From Nymphaea colorata (Eukaryota > Streptophyta > Magnoliopsida > Nymphaeales > Nymphaeaceae): a stretch of 64,000 nucleotides of DNA. The stretch lies in NCBI RefSeq assembly GCF_008831285.2, contig NC_045144.1:744001-808000 (forward strand), in the 5' to 3' direction. Made by a program: the position numbers and the translations under genes. Within the stretch, counting starts at the first letter, position 1. Each line of letters begins with the position of its first letter. Shown in pieces: positions 48,368-59,700 of the stretch. The notes under the pieces were generated by a model. That model did not search any database. It saw nothing but the letters and a program-made list of their open reading frames with translations, and was not told where the DNA came from.

Positions 48368-49390
48368 AATCTAGCACAGCTCTATGTTACAGTAATTTCT
48401 GAATATTTTCTCCAAGAAGAAAGTCATTCTGCTGGACCAGAAACCCCGGAAGAGGCTTGGTGATTGTTATGAGAGAGATGAGCTCTATCTACTACATTAA
48501 CTTGAACACAAACAAGGCACTTCCAGCTGACAAGAAGAATGAAGAATCACTCCTATGGCACTATAGGTTGGGACATTTGTGTGATCTAATTCTCAAAACT
48601 GTGTTTCTTAAGCTCATCTACAATTTTCCAGTACGTGAGACATGCAATTACGCAAAGATGACTGGACAATCATTTCCTGAATCTGAAATAAAAAGCCAAT
48701 ATTGCTTCAACTTGGTTCAGGCCGATGTATGGGGCCCAGCTCCTGCTGTTTCCAACTTTATTTTCAGATACTTTCTCCTGTCAAAAGATGACAAATCATG
48801 GATGAGTTGGGTGTTCTTTCTCAAGAAAAAAAGATGAAGTCTTTTTTATTAGCAGGCATTGTATGGCCACCAGCAATATCTTACATTAACAAAAGTCACG
48901 CACTGGGTGAATTTTATCCAATCTTAAGACTGTGAAAGGTTCCAGATTGCGTTGAGAAGGACTTGGTTTCACATGAAAGACCCACAAATATTATTAACCG
49001 ACAAATTTTTGGTGGTGGCGAACCCTCTGCTAGGTTAAGAGAATCAAAACTTAGCTGGAACAATCTTGACATCAGGGCTGGGTCTTGTTCTCTCTATATG
49101 TTTGAAGTCAAACTCTTGTCCTCAGAAGAGGGGTCGACCTTTTGGTTGTTGTTAGCTCATAGCCATCTAGACATCCTTTGTCTTTCTCACTCCTCTTTTT
49201 TGCTTCTATTGTCGTTTCTTTGCTGTTCTTAATTTGTAATTTGGTGCTTTCTTTTCATCTATTTTATAATTTTTTTTTCATTTTATCTGTGAAAATTGAT
49301 TCGGATCAACCTATTTGAATTGTACCAGTTTGTTATCGGCCTGATATTTGATCAAATTATAATTGGCATGCAGAGTTCTATATTTTATTA
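48368..49390 (+). pseudogene. Older Ty1/copia pre-integrase/integrase fragment
   Basis: From about 48440 the plus strand reads REMSSIYYINLNTNKALPAD, then LLWHYRLGHLCDLIL (the His-His part of the zinc region, about 48565), ETCNYAKMTGQSFPE with the second pair reduced to C..YAK, and VQADVWGPAP (first catalytic Asp of the integrase, about 48720). It then gives FRYFLLSKDDKSWMSWVFFLKKK up to a stop at 48835. The rest of the integrase and all later domains are missing. The 49.2-49.35 kb end matches 42.11-42.20 kb. The first 30 bases match 41825-41855, showing that the minus-strand copia inserted at the edge of this block. Confidence 0.75.
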
Positions 49391-49399
49391 AATAATCTT

Positions 49400-49964
49400 A
49401 TTCCTAGTCCCAAGAGTTCTTTCCGGTGATTGCCTGGGCCTCCCTTTTTACACCCCTACGCATGTCCAATAATATTGGATCCTGTAGGTTGGTGCAAGGT
49501 TGGAGTATTTTTTATTTTTTTTATAAAGAAGTGTATATTTTGGAATATTTACTTTTTCATAAACCCTTTTTGTCCTTCTAAAAGACTTTTTTTTTTACTT
49601 AGACATGTTATCTTGGTTATTAAGCACCCATATGCATAAATTTTCATGCATAAGACCATATAAGACACTAATTTTAGATCCGGCTTTCCATAATGCCCAT
49701 GCCCATGTGAGTAGAGTCAAATGTCCTTCAACTGGCATACATAGTGCTTCCAAGTTCCATCTTTGCACTAGTATAGCACATTGCTCTCGATCCGACCAGG
49801 TCGACTGGAAACTGAAAGCATGTCATTGTCGTTTAAGAAAAGTCATTCCTGGGATTCAAAGAAAAGTCGGACGAATTTTTCTCCTTTAACTGGCCCTTGC
49901 ATCCAATTAAGACGAACCGATACAATTAATTTCTGGTAACTAAAACTTACAAGTACAACATATG

Positions 49965-50011
<47 letters not shown>

Positions 50012-50530
50012 GAACTGAAATCAGCTATTTTTTTTGTTTTGTGTGGATAAAAACCATCACAGTGCATTTGCATTGATCAGTTGTTTGAGCACGGTCTTTT
50101 GAAAGCAGTTTTAAATTATACTGCAGAAGTGGCTGCCTGAAATGTGTGAAGTTATTAACATGAACATAACTAAAGTTTGTGCGGCACCACGGGACTTACC
50201 ATCACCAAAGATGAGTCAGTTGAATTTGAATGTACCTGCAATTGTGGGTGACCTTATACATAATAGGCTCTGGCACTAGGGAAGATCTCTATATTTTAAT
50301 TTTAATTGGTTCTCTCTTAAAGCAAAATACAAGGTCGGCCGAATGCTATTGGGCCCAGCTATCATTAATTACAAAATAAGCACTTTGTTAATTTGTAAGT
50401 CATTTGACCCAAATAATGCCAATGTTTAATTGATACCATATTTTTTTCATTTAAGTTTTAGAAAAAGAATTATATCAATTAATTATCAGACATTTCATGA
50501 TTTTGTCAACAAGCTACCTCCAGCTTTGAT
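49400..50530 (-). repeat. Mosaic of alpha and beta fragments
   Basis: 49400-49440 resembles 30505-30550, 49500-49780 resembles 31010-31290, 49790-49900 resembles 54000-54190, 50020-50130 resembles 54190-54350, and 50180-50480 resembles 54500-54740. The pieces keep the orientation of the right array but are strongly shortened. A (TA)n tract lies at 49967-50008. No gene is seen. Confidence 0.6.
49967..50008. repeat. (TA)n microsatellite
   Basis: About 42 bases of uninterrupted TA. Confidence 0.9.
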
Positions 50531-51519
50531 AGTCATAGCACCAACTTCATCCACATTTTCTTTTCCCCGGCCCTGCAAATATCATCGTCAAAAACATTTT
50601 CATAAAATTAGATCAAACTGATAGATATAAATTTCAAAAAAATAACAAAGTATATTATTTTGCAAACATGTACGAAGGTTATTATAATGTACTGCTGAAG
50701 TTGAAAAAAACAAAATCATTATCAATAGAATATTGATAAAAAAAACATATAAAGACAAAGAAAATAGTGTGTGGGCACCCCGTTCGTCAGGAAGGGGATG
50801 TTCAAGTAATATTGACAAAGTTAATCTTTGATGTAGATTCATTACTTATTCTTCCTACTAAAAGGGACGGCAGCCTAACTCCCAGCAGAGTTTGCATCGA
50901 AAGTGACAAAGAAAATTGTGATGGTGTACTTATGTCCGGATGGTTTGAGAGATTGGTTGGATCCTCCTTCGTACTTTAAGTTGTGTTTGATAGTTCGTTG
51001 TAGCTTTAAAAGGTAAGCTTTAAAAGATCCTCAGCTTAAACAAACCAAAGATTTATGTAGCATGGATCTTAAATCCACGTATATTAAAAATGATAGGTTT
51101 AAGGTGGGATGGGGGGGAGTTTCGACCTGATCTGCTCCCTGGTGAAACAAATGCAACCACAACAATAAAGACAAGCTATTGGCAATGCCTTTTGTCGTTG
51201 CAAATAAGTTTATTGCCAACTCTCAAAAGACCAATACTAGTCCTTGCCCTTTGCAGTGTTGCCAAAAACGTTTCGCTAGCCTCAGATCACCTGCCACCAT
51301 TTTAGAAGTGCACGGACTGGTCATTCCCAGCATTTATCCAATGACGTGCCCGTGTTGAGAAAACTTGACAAATCAATGTAAATTTGAAAATTTACATGGA
51401 TAACGACAGATTCAGATTAGACATCCCTATCAAGTCTGAATGAAGAATAAATTTATAAAATAAAGAATCGTTAAAATTTACTTGTTTTCACCATTCCTCC
51501 CATTCTACTTCAAACTTAC
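50531..51519. other. Intergenic stretch without recognisable gene
   Basis: AT-rich sequence not obviously shared with the blocks. Short frames at 50767-50979 (+) and 50600-50842 (-) have no family features. It could include introns of the minus-strand gene fragment that ends at 51520. Confidence 0.4.
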
Positions 51520-52550
51520 CAGCCATGGAAAAATGATGTATTTGATGTAATCCAAGCATGGGTTTCCTTCAGCAATATTGGGCGGGCAGTAAGCTTCTTG
51601 ATTTCCACATCAACTTCTGCCTACAAGATCCAAGATCAAAGAATAGATCAGTTTTCAGCACAAAGAAACTAACCAGCCTCAATCGATAGGACAAGCTTCT
51701 ACAAGAGGAAGAAACTAATCTAGCATGCACCTTAGAAAGGACAAGCTTCTGTGAATCAATCATGCCCATCGAGTCTAGATCTTGAATAACTCTCCGCTCC
51801 TTGCTGACTGTTACAGTCTTAAGGTATTAGAAGCAAAGTAGTTTACAAACCAAATCATGAGAATATATATTGTTACATTAAAGAGTGGCAGCTCTTTGCA
51901 AATGCACCATGTCTCAAACAGCAACTATGTGTTTCAACAACTATACTTAGTAAGTAGATTACACCTGTGACATGTAACTTGTTTCCAATAGCTATAGGTG
52001 TGCCATCAGTCTTAAGAATTATATTTATAATTTCACAAATACATTCTATTTATTGAGTGCATTGGCCACCTGTAACCACATTCTAGAAATAAAATCAGCA
52101 TTAATAGAAGATATACCAAGATAAGATCGAGAGAAAGGATTAAGTAGACCAAATAAGGTTACTAAAAATAGCAAGAAGGTAATAGACAGTATAAAGGCTA
52201 TAAGCCCAAAAGATCTTGGATGCTCCATGAGCAGCAATTAGGGCACGGACATCGGCAAAGAGGAATTCTTACATCCATACCAGTGCTACATAGTAATGAG
52301 ACTGAATAATCATCTTACCCATGTGTTGCAGGAGGAAGGCCCTGAAGTTGTTCAGTATAAGGTGGCATATCAAAAAGGACAAAGTCATAACATTCTTAAT
52401 AAATAAGTAGATTGTATTGATTTCCAAATAAATATATTCATGCATACAAAGTGTGTGGAATGGATCAAAGAAAGTAGGTCTTACAAAAGCTTTGAATGTT
52501 GGACGATGTGCAGCCATCTCATATAAGCAATTTGCAAACCATATCCAAAA
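51520..52550 (-). pseudogene. Fragment of an unrecognised spliced gene
   Basis: On the minus strand, 51817-51731 is an 87-base exon (TVTVSKERRVIQDLDSMGM...), preceded by AG and followed by GTGCAT. 51620-51520 is a 101-base exon (AEVDVEIKKLTARPILLKE...), preceded by TTGTAG and followed by the perfect donor GTAAGT. They join in phase 0 and give 62 open codons. Further exon-like pieces lie upstream: 52550-52485 (ANCLYEMAAHRPTFKAF, donor GTAAGA), about 52388-52318 (YDFVLFDMPPYTEQLQGLPP, donor GTAAGA) and about 52248-52180 (FADVRALIAAHGASKIFWAY). The phases of these three do not all agree, so the gene may be broken or my boundaries may be wrong. I do not recognise the protein. The downstream end is not visible. 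Confidence 0.45.
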
Positions 52551-52899
52551 CTTATACTAAAAAAATTAGTACAATTATCACACAAAAATATTGGCCATCA
52601 TGGAAAAAACGAGAGAGAGAAGAGACCAAATATCAGATTTGAAACCATATTGAATGGCTGAATATAGATCGTTAGAGAGAGTTATAAGATTACATAGGTT
52701 AGCCACAATCTACTTCACCCATTTTCAAAGACCCAGAGAATTTAATCAACAAAAGAATATCCAAAACAAAACGAGCAGAAGCTATGGTAAAAATGCATGC
52801 TTGAAATTTAGAATGCTTTGTTTCTGCACCTACTAAAAACACTCGATATTCTCTTTGACTTAGCTATTACTTACAAGACTCGTATGTAAAAAAAGTGTA

Positions 52900-54745
52900 G
52901 CAAATACCACCAAACTACCTTATTATGAGTGTCCCTGCTGTCAAATGACTCTTTAACAAGATTGGAGCCACATTGTGGATATTGTGAGCAATTTCCCTTA
53001 CCAGTCATTGATACTAGTTTTTAAAACTTTTTATATACCTTAAAGTTGAAAATTAAACTAATACTGCCCCTTAGCCAGAAATTTTTGGATTTGCCACTAC
53101 CCCTTTAGGGTTCTACTTTTCTTCAGCTTGTTCTCTCACTGAAAACCATTTTGGTGATTTTTGGACTCTAATTAGTTTGAAGGCATGAAGCATAGACTCT
53201 CCATCCAACATGCACCAAACTCCATAAGTTAGTGGTACTCCATATTTTGGTGATTGATTATAATTTTGCTTAGATTATCTTGCAATCAAGTTGAGGAGTT
53301 ATCATGTTCTAAGTTTAAAATATATAGTTTTCCAGTACCTAAAACAAATTCTTGTGACATCAAATAGGTTCTTTTTTGTGCTCAGAAACTGTCGTGGGAG
53401 ATCCTCATTCTATTCATGGGACATCAAATAGGTAATTAAGTATATAAATGACAGTAATTAATCCACTGTCCATGTAATAATTTACAGACACCAAGATTGG
53501 AACATTTTATCAGGGGGGACTTATAGTGGCTGGTGACATTAGCTAGTAATGTAACAAGTTCTTGTGTCATTTACCAGGGATTGCATGCAACTTTTTGTGT
53601 TTCTGCACCCTTCTCCAAAATCCAAGAAATGCTAAGTAATAACGTTTGAATATTCTTGTGTTGAAGAATTCCAATCACAAATTGATCAAGAACAGTATCC
53701 CTTACGTTACCCACAGTAAGCGTTGAACATGCTGTAGTAAGAGGGAAAGTATTGAAGCTAAGTGTGGGTTGCTATGCACCATTGCCTATACCAGTCAGTC
53801 AAAAGTATATTGTGATGATGCTGGACACACTTGCTGTCACATAATAGTGCCCATGTTTGATGTGACTCACGTGCCCTCCAGCCAAAAAGTCTTTGCTCCG
53901 CCACTAAAAAACGGGTTGAGATCACATGTTGGCGGGTTAGCATGAGCTTATTTGTGTCATGAGAAATCAATTTTTTGATGGGATATTCATATGATCCATC
54001 TATTCTAGAAGGTTGACTGGAAAATAGAGGAATGTCATCATACTTTAAACATGTTTAACGATTAAAATGGGTGATCAACAATGGATTGGCGAGATCATTC
54101 TGAATATTCAAGGGATTCAAATAAAAGTTGGCCTATTTTTTTCTCTTTGAACTGGCCTTTGTCTCCAATTAAGACGAACCTCTACGGCTGGATGGTTATT
54201 TTTTTGCTTGGTGTTGATAAAAACCATTGCAAAAGATGCATTTGCAATGATCAATTGCTTGACCATGGTTTTCAGGGATGGAATACAACTTTTATGGCAG
54301 TTTTTAACAACACAAAATAACCATCCGAGCATAGAAACAGCTCTGATTTCAATACACGCACACACACACACATATATATTGCCTCTAGCATTGCTTTGTT
54401 TGATGCTTCTAGTATGCTTTCTATCTGGGAAGACCTTTGCACAATTATTTCCAATGCTGAAACAAGTACATTTTTTTAGGATTTACCATCATAGAAACTG
54501 ATTTTGTTGAATTTGAATGAACCAGCAATTGTGGGACACCTGATACAGAATAGGCCCTAGGGAAATGGAGGTAAGGCTAAGGTTTCGGCCATCTTGTTGA
54601 GCAGTAGTATGAAATACCCCTCTAGCTCACCTGATGCTGGGGGAGATCTCTATAGAGTGTTCTTATTTTTTTTATTGGTTCAGTCTTAACACAAAAAATA
54701 TGGTCGACTGAATGCTAGTCGGGTCTGGCTCATGGTGATCATTTA
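52900..54745 (-). repeat. Partial segmental duplication block beta, copy B
   Basis: Reverse complement of about 15.26-17.2 kb and same orientation as 36.4-37.85 kb. Unlike the 35-45 kb copy it retains the part matching 15.26-15.66 kb. It ends abruptly at both sides: 52900 next to the unrecognised gene fragment, and 54745 next to single-copy sequence. Confidence 0.75.
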
Positions 54746-55480
54746 CCAACAATTGAGCCTTCACGGCCTTTATGATTGTAGCTGGCCCACGTTGGTCGGC
54801 TTTGACTCGTGGTTGATGTTGAAAGAACAAGCCGACCTTGGCAGGACGTGATGAAGCACAAAGTGAAGCAGGCGCCAACCTTGACTTCCATGTAAATGAG
54901 TGAAGCCATTAAGAGAAAGCTTTATCAGCAATATTTCACGCTTGCTGGTCTACATATCAGATCTATGGGCAGCCAGCAGCAATCCCACTTAACTGTTTTA
55001 TTCAATTATCTTCAGCATAGGAGGTTAGGAGCCCAGACAGAAGATCAAAATTCTAGATAAAGGACACTAGGTATAAATTTTTCAATCTTTAAAGAATGAG
55101 AAAATTTGTTCGAAAATATTAGCATAAAAATAAAAAGTTTTTAAAATTTATGAAATTACCAATAGTTAACGATAGAAAATGTTGTGTCCATCAAAGGAGA
55201 GAAGAATATTTTGGTAATTTATTAAAAATATTCTTGTTAGTCTTTTTACTTTTTTCTACTTTCAATTTTGTCTTTACAATTTTTTTTTAATGTGAATTAA
55301 AGTTATTTTAATCATTAACCATATTGATGTACAAAAAAAATTATGCATCAGTATAGCGACACTTAACCTATAGCTGCCTCTACTCCTGCTAGCTGCTCTC
55401 AACAGGTGTTATGGGGCTCATGGTCACCTTTTAAAGGTGGTACTAATTTTTATGAGTCGCCTCCATCAGATGGGTAGAAC
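54746..55480. other. Spacer without recognisable gene
   Basis: Mostly AT-rich. The first about 200 bases are GC-richer (54750-54900) with no supported frame. It occupies the place where about 8 kb of block beta would be expected between the partial beta and alpha copies, so it may lie across a deletion. Confidence 0.4.
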
Positions 55481-56770
55481 CCTTGTGGCCTCCCTCCCGC
55501 AAAAAACTACTTTAAAGAGGCCCACAGACTAGTCCACATTTTTGAAAAATATGTTTGGTTGGCAAAAATTCATCATCCAAATGCCTTGGATGATGGCTAG
55601 AACAGAAAGGGAAAGGAGAAAAGTGAGGAAAGGATGGACAAAGAAAGAGAAAACATTTCGTTTCTAGGTCCTGCTTTTGTTTACAATTTCAAAAAGCGGA
55701 CCAAAAAGGCATTGGATTTTCTTTACCATAGACCTTCCCTTAAAAGGATAAGGAAGCCTGGAATAACAACATATCTATTGAATCCGGACATGGTAGTACT
55801 CATTGTGGAAATATCTAGCCAAAGTCACTCAATGGGTAAGTCATGAATCCTTAACCTAAATCCATTTTACGAAAAGTTTCTACCATATCAATCTACCCTT
55901 TTGTACAACCCAATAATTTCAAAAAATGAGCCATCTATGAGGCCAATTGTATTTTTGTGTCTTTTTTCTTTGGGCTTAACAGGTTGGCGCATTGTTTAAT
56001 CCGTGTTTCATTTCCTATAAAATTACTTATTTCCTATAAAATTATTTGGGTGTGCCCATAAGCTCATCTCTCTCTCCCACTCGCCAGTGTGGACTACTAT
56101 TTAAAATAAGAATAAAACATGTAATACCTATCTCTTTCTCTGTCCGTCTCTCTCTCTATCTCTATACATGCAAGAGAACTCAAATGGCATGGAGCTGTTT
56201 CTTTGTTTCTTTGTTTCTTTCTTCCACCACATTTTCGCTTTCGGGGTAGACAAGTCAAAAAAGTGAGGAACCACTAGTTTACATGATATGGCAGTTCTAT
56301 CATCGTTGATATTACAGCTCCAGACATGGTGGCAGAGACGCAGACGTGGAGGTGGAATCAAAATACTTATGTGAAGTTGGAAGATTGTGTTCCCATGGCA
56401 ATATGGTGGCTATGGAAGAACATGAATTATGAATACCATGACAACAAGAAAAATCGAAATATGTTACATCAGAGGCAATTGACCGTCTTTTTATTATGAT
56501 TCAACAAGTGCTAAATATGACTATTCAAGCAGAAGAACGAGTATCCACAACTTTTGGTCCTTTTTTATGTAGGAAGTCGCTCACATATATCATCAACTTC
56601 AACACAGATCAGCATCACCACAAAAGCATATGGAATACTGATATGCTAATGAAACCACATCTGAAAGATGCCTTGGTTTGATCGACCAACTTCCCCATCC
56701 CTATTTTAATGCTATTCACGTTACCTACACCACGGTCCTTATAAAAGAGATAGCAATGTCATTGAAAATT

Positions 56771-56855
56771 ATATATATATACATATAATATATATATATA
56801 CATATAATATATATATATATATATAAAATATATATATATATACACACACACACAG
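56771..56855. repeat. (TA)n(CA)n microsatellite at a breakpoint
   Basis: TA-rich then CA. About 1 kb that follows the homologous tract in copy C is missing here, and the inverted segment starts 12 bases further on. Confidence 0.85.
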
Positions 56856-56866
56856 ACACACTATTC

Positions 56867-56992
56867 ATGTGCTATACTAGTGCAACTAGGGTGGAAGCGC
56901 TATGCCAGTTGATGGACATTTGGCTCTACTCACATGGGCATGGGCATTATCGGATGCCGGATTTCAAGTTTTCACTCAAACTGAAACTTGAA
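56867..56992. other. 126-base inverted segment
   Basis: In copies A and C this segment has one orientation relative to its neighbours (copy C 31161-31285; copy A about 5050-5170, reversed with the whole block). Here it is flipped: it begins ATGTGCTATACTAG and ends CTGAAACTTGAA directly before TGATAACC, which in copy C follows the opposite end. Confidence 0.75.
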
Positions 56993-57466
56993 TGATAACC
57001 TTGCTTAGATTATCTTGCAATCGAGCTACCATGTTTTAAGTGTAACATATTGTTTTCCCGTACCTAACATATATGTTCATTAATAATGTAATTGGTCTGC
57101 ATGCCCATCCGGCAGCCACTGCTTGTGATATCATGTAGGTAATTTTTTGCTGGGAAACTGCCAAGGGAGCACCTCGCTTTATTGAAATGTCAAATAGGTA
57201 ATTAAATAAATAAACTAATCCACAGTCTATGTCACTAATTTCTAGACACCAGCTGACATTGTAACATTTTGTGAGGGGACTATGTTGTAAGAAGGGCAGT
57301 AGCGGAGCTAAGGGTGGGTCGGTGTGCACCATATTTACCCATACCAGTTAGTCAAAAATTATATTGTGATAAAGCTGGACTCAGTTCCAGTCACATCATA
57401 GTGCCCACATGGGCATGTCGAACTCAGGTCGGTGACTCAAGCGATGTTCAGTCAAAAAATTTGGGT

Positions 57467-57686
57467 ACTGCCTACACCAGCCCACGTATGACTCCACCAA
57501 ATGTTCTAGCCCCAATCTCAATTTTCTGTACTTCCATGAATTTCATGATCCTGACAATCAAAATAAAGGTTCGTATAAAATTTTAAAATAATTTGAATTC
57601 ACACTGACAAATGCACATTTAAAATAAATAGCAAATTATGTAGATTACTTGTTTGATGATTGAATGCAGTGCGGAACCTTCAACAA
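57467..57686 (+). other. 220-base templated insertion copied from 58267-58487
   Basis: The segment is a direct, near-identical copy of sequence 800 bases downstream. It replaces about 20 bases present in copies A and C. ACTGCC is shared by target and source at the left joint (57467-57472 and 58267-58272), ACAA at the right joint (57683-57686 and 58484-58487). Confidence 0.85.
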
Positions 57687-58849
57687 GTTGACGGGTTAGG
57701 GCAAGCTTATCCATGTAGTGAGAAACCAATTATCTCAAAGATCATGGCAACTTTCCTGATTGGTGGGCCATTACAAATCCTTTGATGGGATTTTCATATG
57801 ATCCTATCAGGTCGACTGAAAACTGGATTGTCCAGGTCATTCCTGAATATTCAAGGGATTCAAATAAAAGTCAAGAAGAATGAGGAGAGAAGGGTGGTGG
57901 AGGAGGAGAAACTGAACTTTAGCCACCAGCATTGTCATGGGATGTCGCTTGTTGATTTCTTCAATCGATGCTGCTTGAGTTTTCGACACTGACGGTCAAC
58001 GGCGAAGCTACCAATTGGTAACATATTTATTACATGATTAAGAAAAAACTTAGTACAATCAATTATCAGAAACTTCATTATTTTATCATCTAGCTAGTTC
58101 CACCTCCAACCATGGTTAGTGGGAGCTAGAGTTAGGAGTGTTGGGCATAGGGGCACTAATTTAAAGAATCTCATACCTATAGGGTCACTGGTGCATATAA
58201 AGAAGCAAGTAGTTGAAAGCTTACGTAAAAATGAAAATAAAGAAATTTGATAGGACCATTTGGGCAACTGCCTACACCAGCCCACGTATGACTCCACCAA
58301 AGGCTCTAGCCCCAATCTCAATTTTCTGTACTTCCATGAATTTCATGGTCCTGACAATCAAAATAGGGTTCGTATAAAATTTTAAAATAAAATTTGAATT
58401 CACACTGACAAATGCACATTTAAAATAAATAGCAAATTAAGTAGATTACTTGTTTGATGATTGAATGCAGTGCGGAACCTTCAACAATATATATTTATTT
58501 GGATAATAGTGAAAATGAATGCATTATATAGACCATTCGTTTCTAATAAATGTTTATAACAATCGGAATCAGAACCAAAACCCAAAGCGAAACAACCTGC
58601 AGGTTGTTGGTTAGATAAATCAATATACTATATTTAAAAAAATAAGTGAAAAATAGAAAATAAAAAATCTTAAAAGTATTTAAAGATAAATAAATAACAA
58701 CATGGGGCAACAGCCACTGGATAAAATAGGTTTGCCAAACAATTCAAATTGACTTAAATTAATTCAGGGCAACTTTTATAAACACTGTTCTCAAATGCAT
58801 GACATTTTAGTGGACCTCTTGCTTGTGGAGAAAACTCTTCTTTGTTACG

Positions 58850-58930
58850 GGTGAGCGGGAGTGAACCTGCCAGCTGCATGCATGAGGGGCAGAAGCTCTA
58901 CTCATCCCCGTTACCCCAGGGTCTAGAGAA
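58850..58930 (-). repeat. tRNA-like SINE remnant, copy B
   Basis: B-box GGTTCACTCCC on the minus strand at 58857-58867, with GAGTAGAGC upstream on that strand. Confidence 0.35.
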
Positions 58931-59700
58931 ACACCAAAACCAGGGGAATTTACGGTCACTCCCTTCAGTTTAAGAGTAGCTCCTGCCAACCTTTATGGTT
59001 CATTGAGAATAATGCTCATGGTATTGGAACTGGCTACCTTACTCTCACCAAACTCTTAACTCGACCAGTTATGCTACTCTTCTCGGAGTAACCAGATCTC
59101 TTTGTTTGACCCTATGAAAAAGAGTACATGTAAGACTATTGAAGGGTTAGCATTGTTAGTTGCAAAGTTAAAAGACATTGTGAAGTTAAGCGACTTATAT
59201 AACCATCACAGAACACATTGTGTTATGGGACGGAAAATTCCATTGTCAAAGTTACAATAAGGTGTAGGCAAATTCCATGGTCATTATGCTAACTTAAAGC
59301 AACTAATGTCGCAACAAACACAACTAAGACATGGTGGTCATTTTCATCGGTAATCGTTTGTGCAACGGGACTTGTGTTGGTAGAGTTTTGACCGTCGTGA
59401 TTACTTATTAGCGACAGAATTGCCAGTATTAGCGACAGTCGAGTTAAAGCCATAGTTAGTGTTCATACTCACTCAGACATATCTAAGTTGAGCTTTAAAC
59501 TTAAACGGAGGGGAAAACATCTTTAAAACAAGATACATATATTTATTCAACATGAAAAAATAACACCATCAACCACATGACAATCAGGACATAAAACATA
59601 AGCAGCGTCCAATGCTGCCAATTATAGACTAGTATAGAGAACCACATAGATCATCACGAAAGAAATATATATATACATATATATATATATGTATACAACT

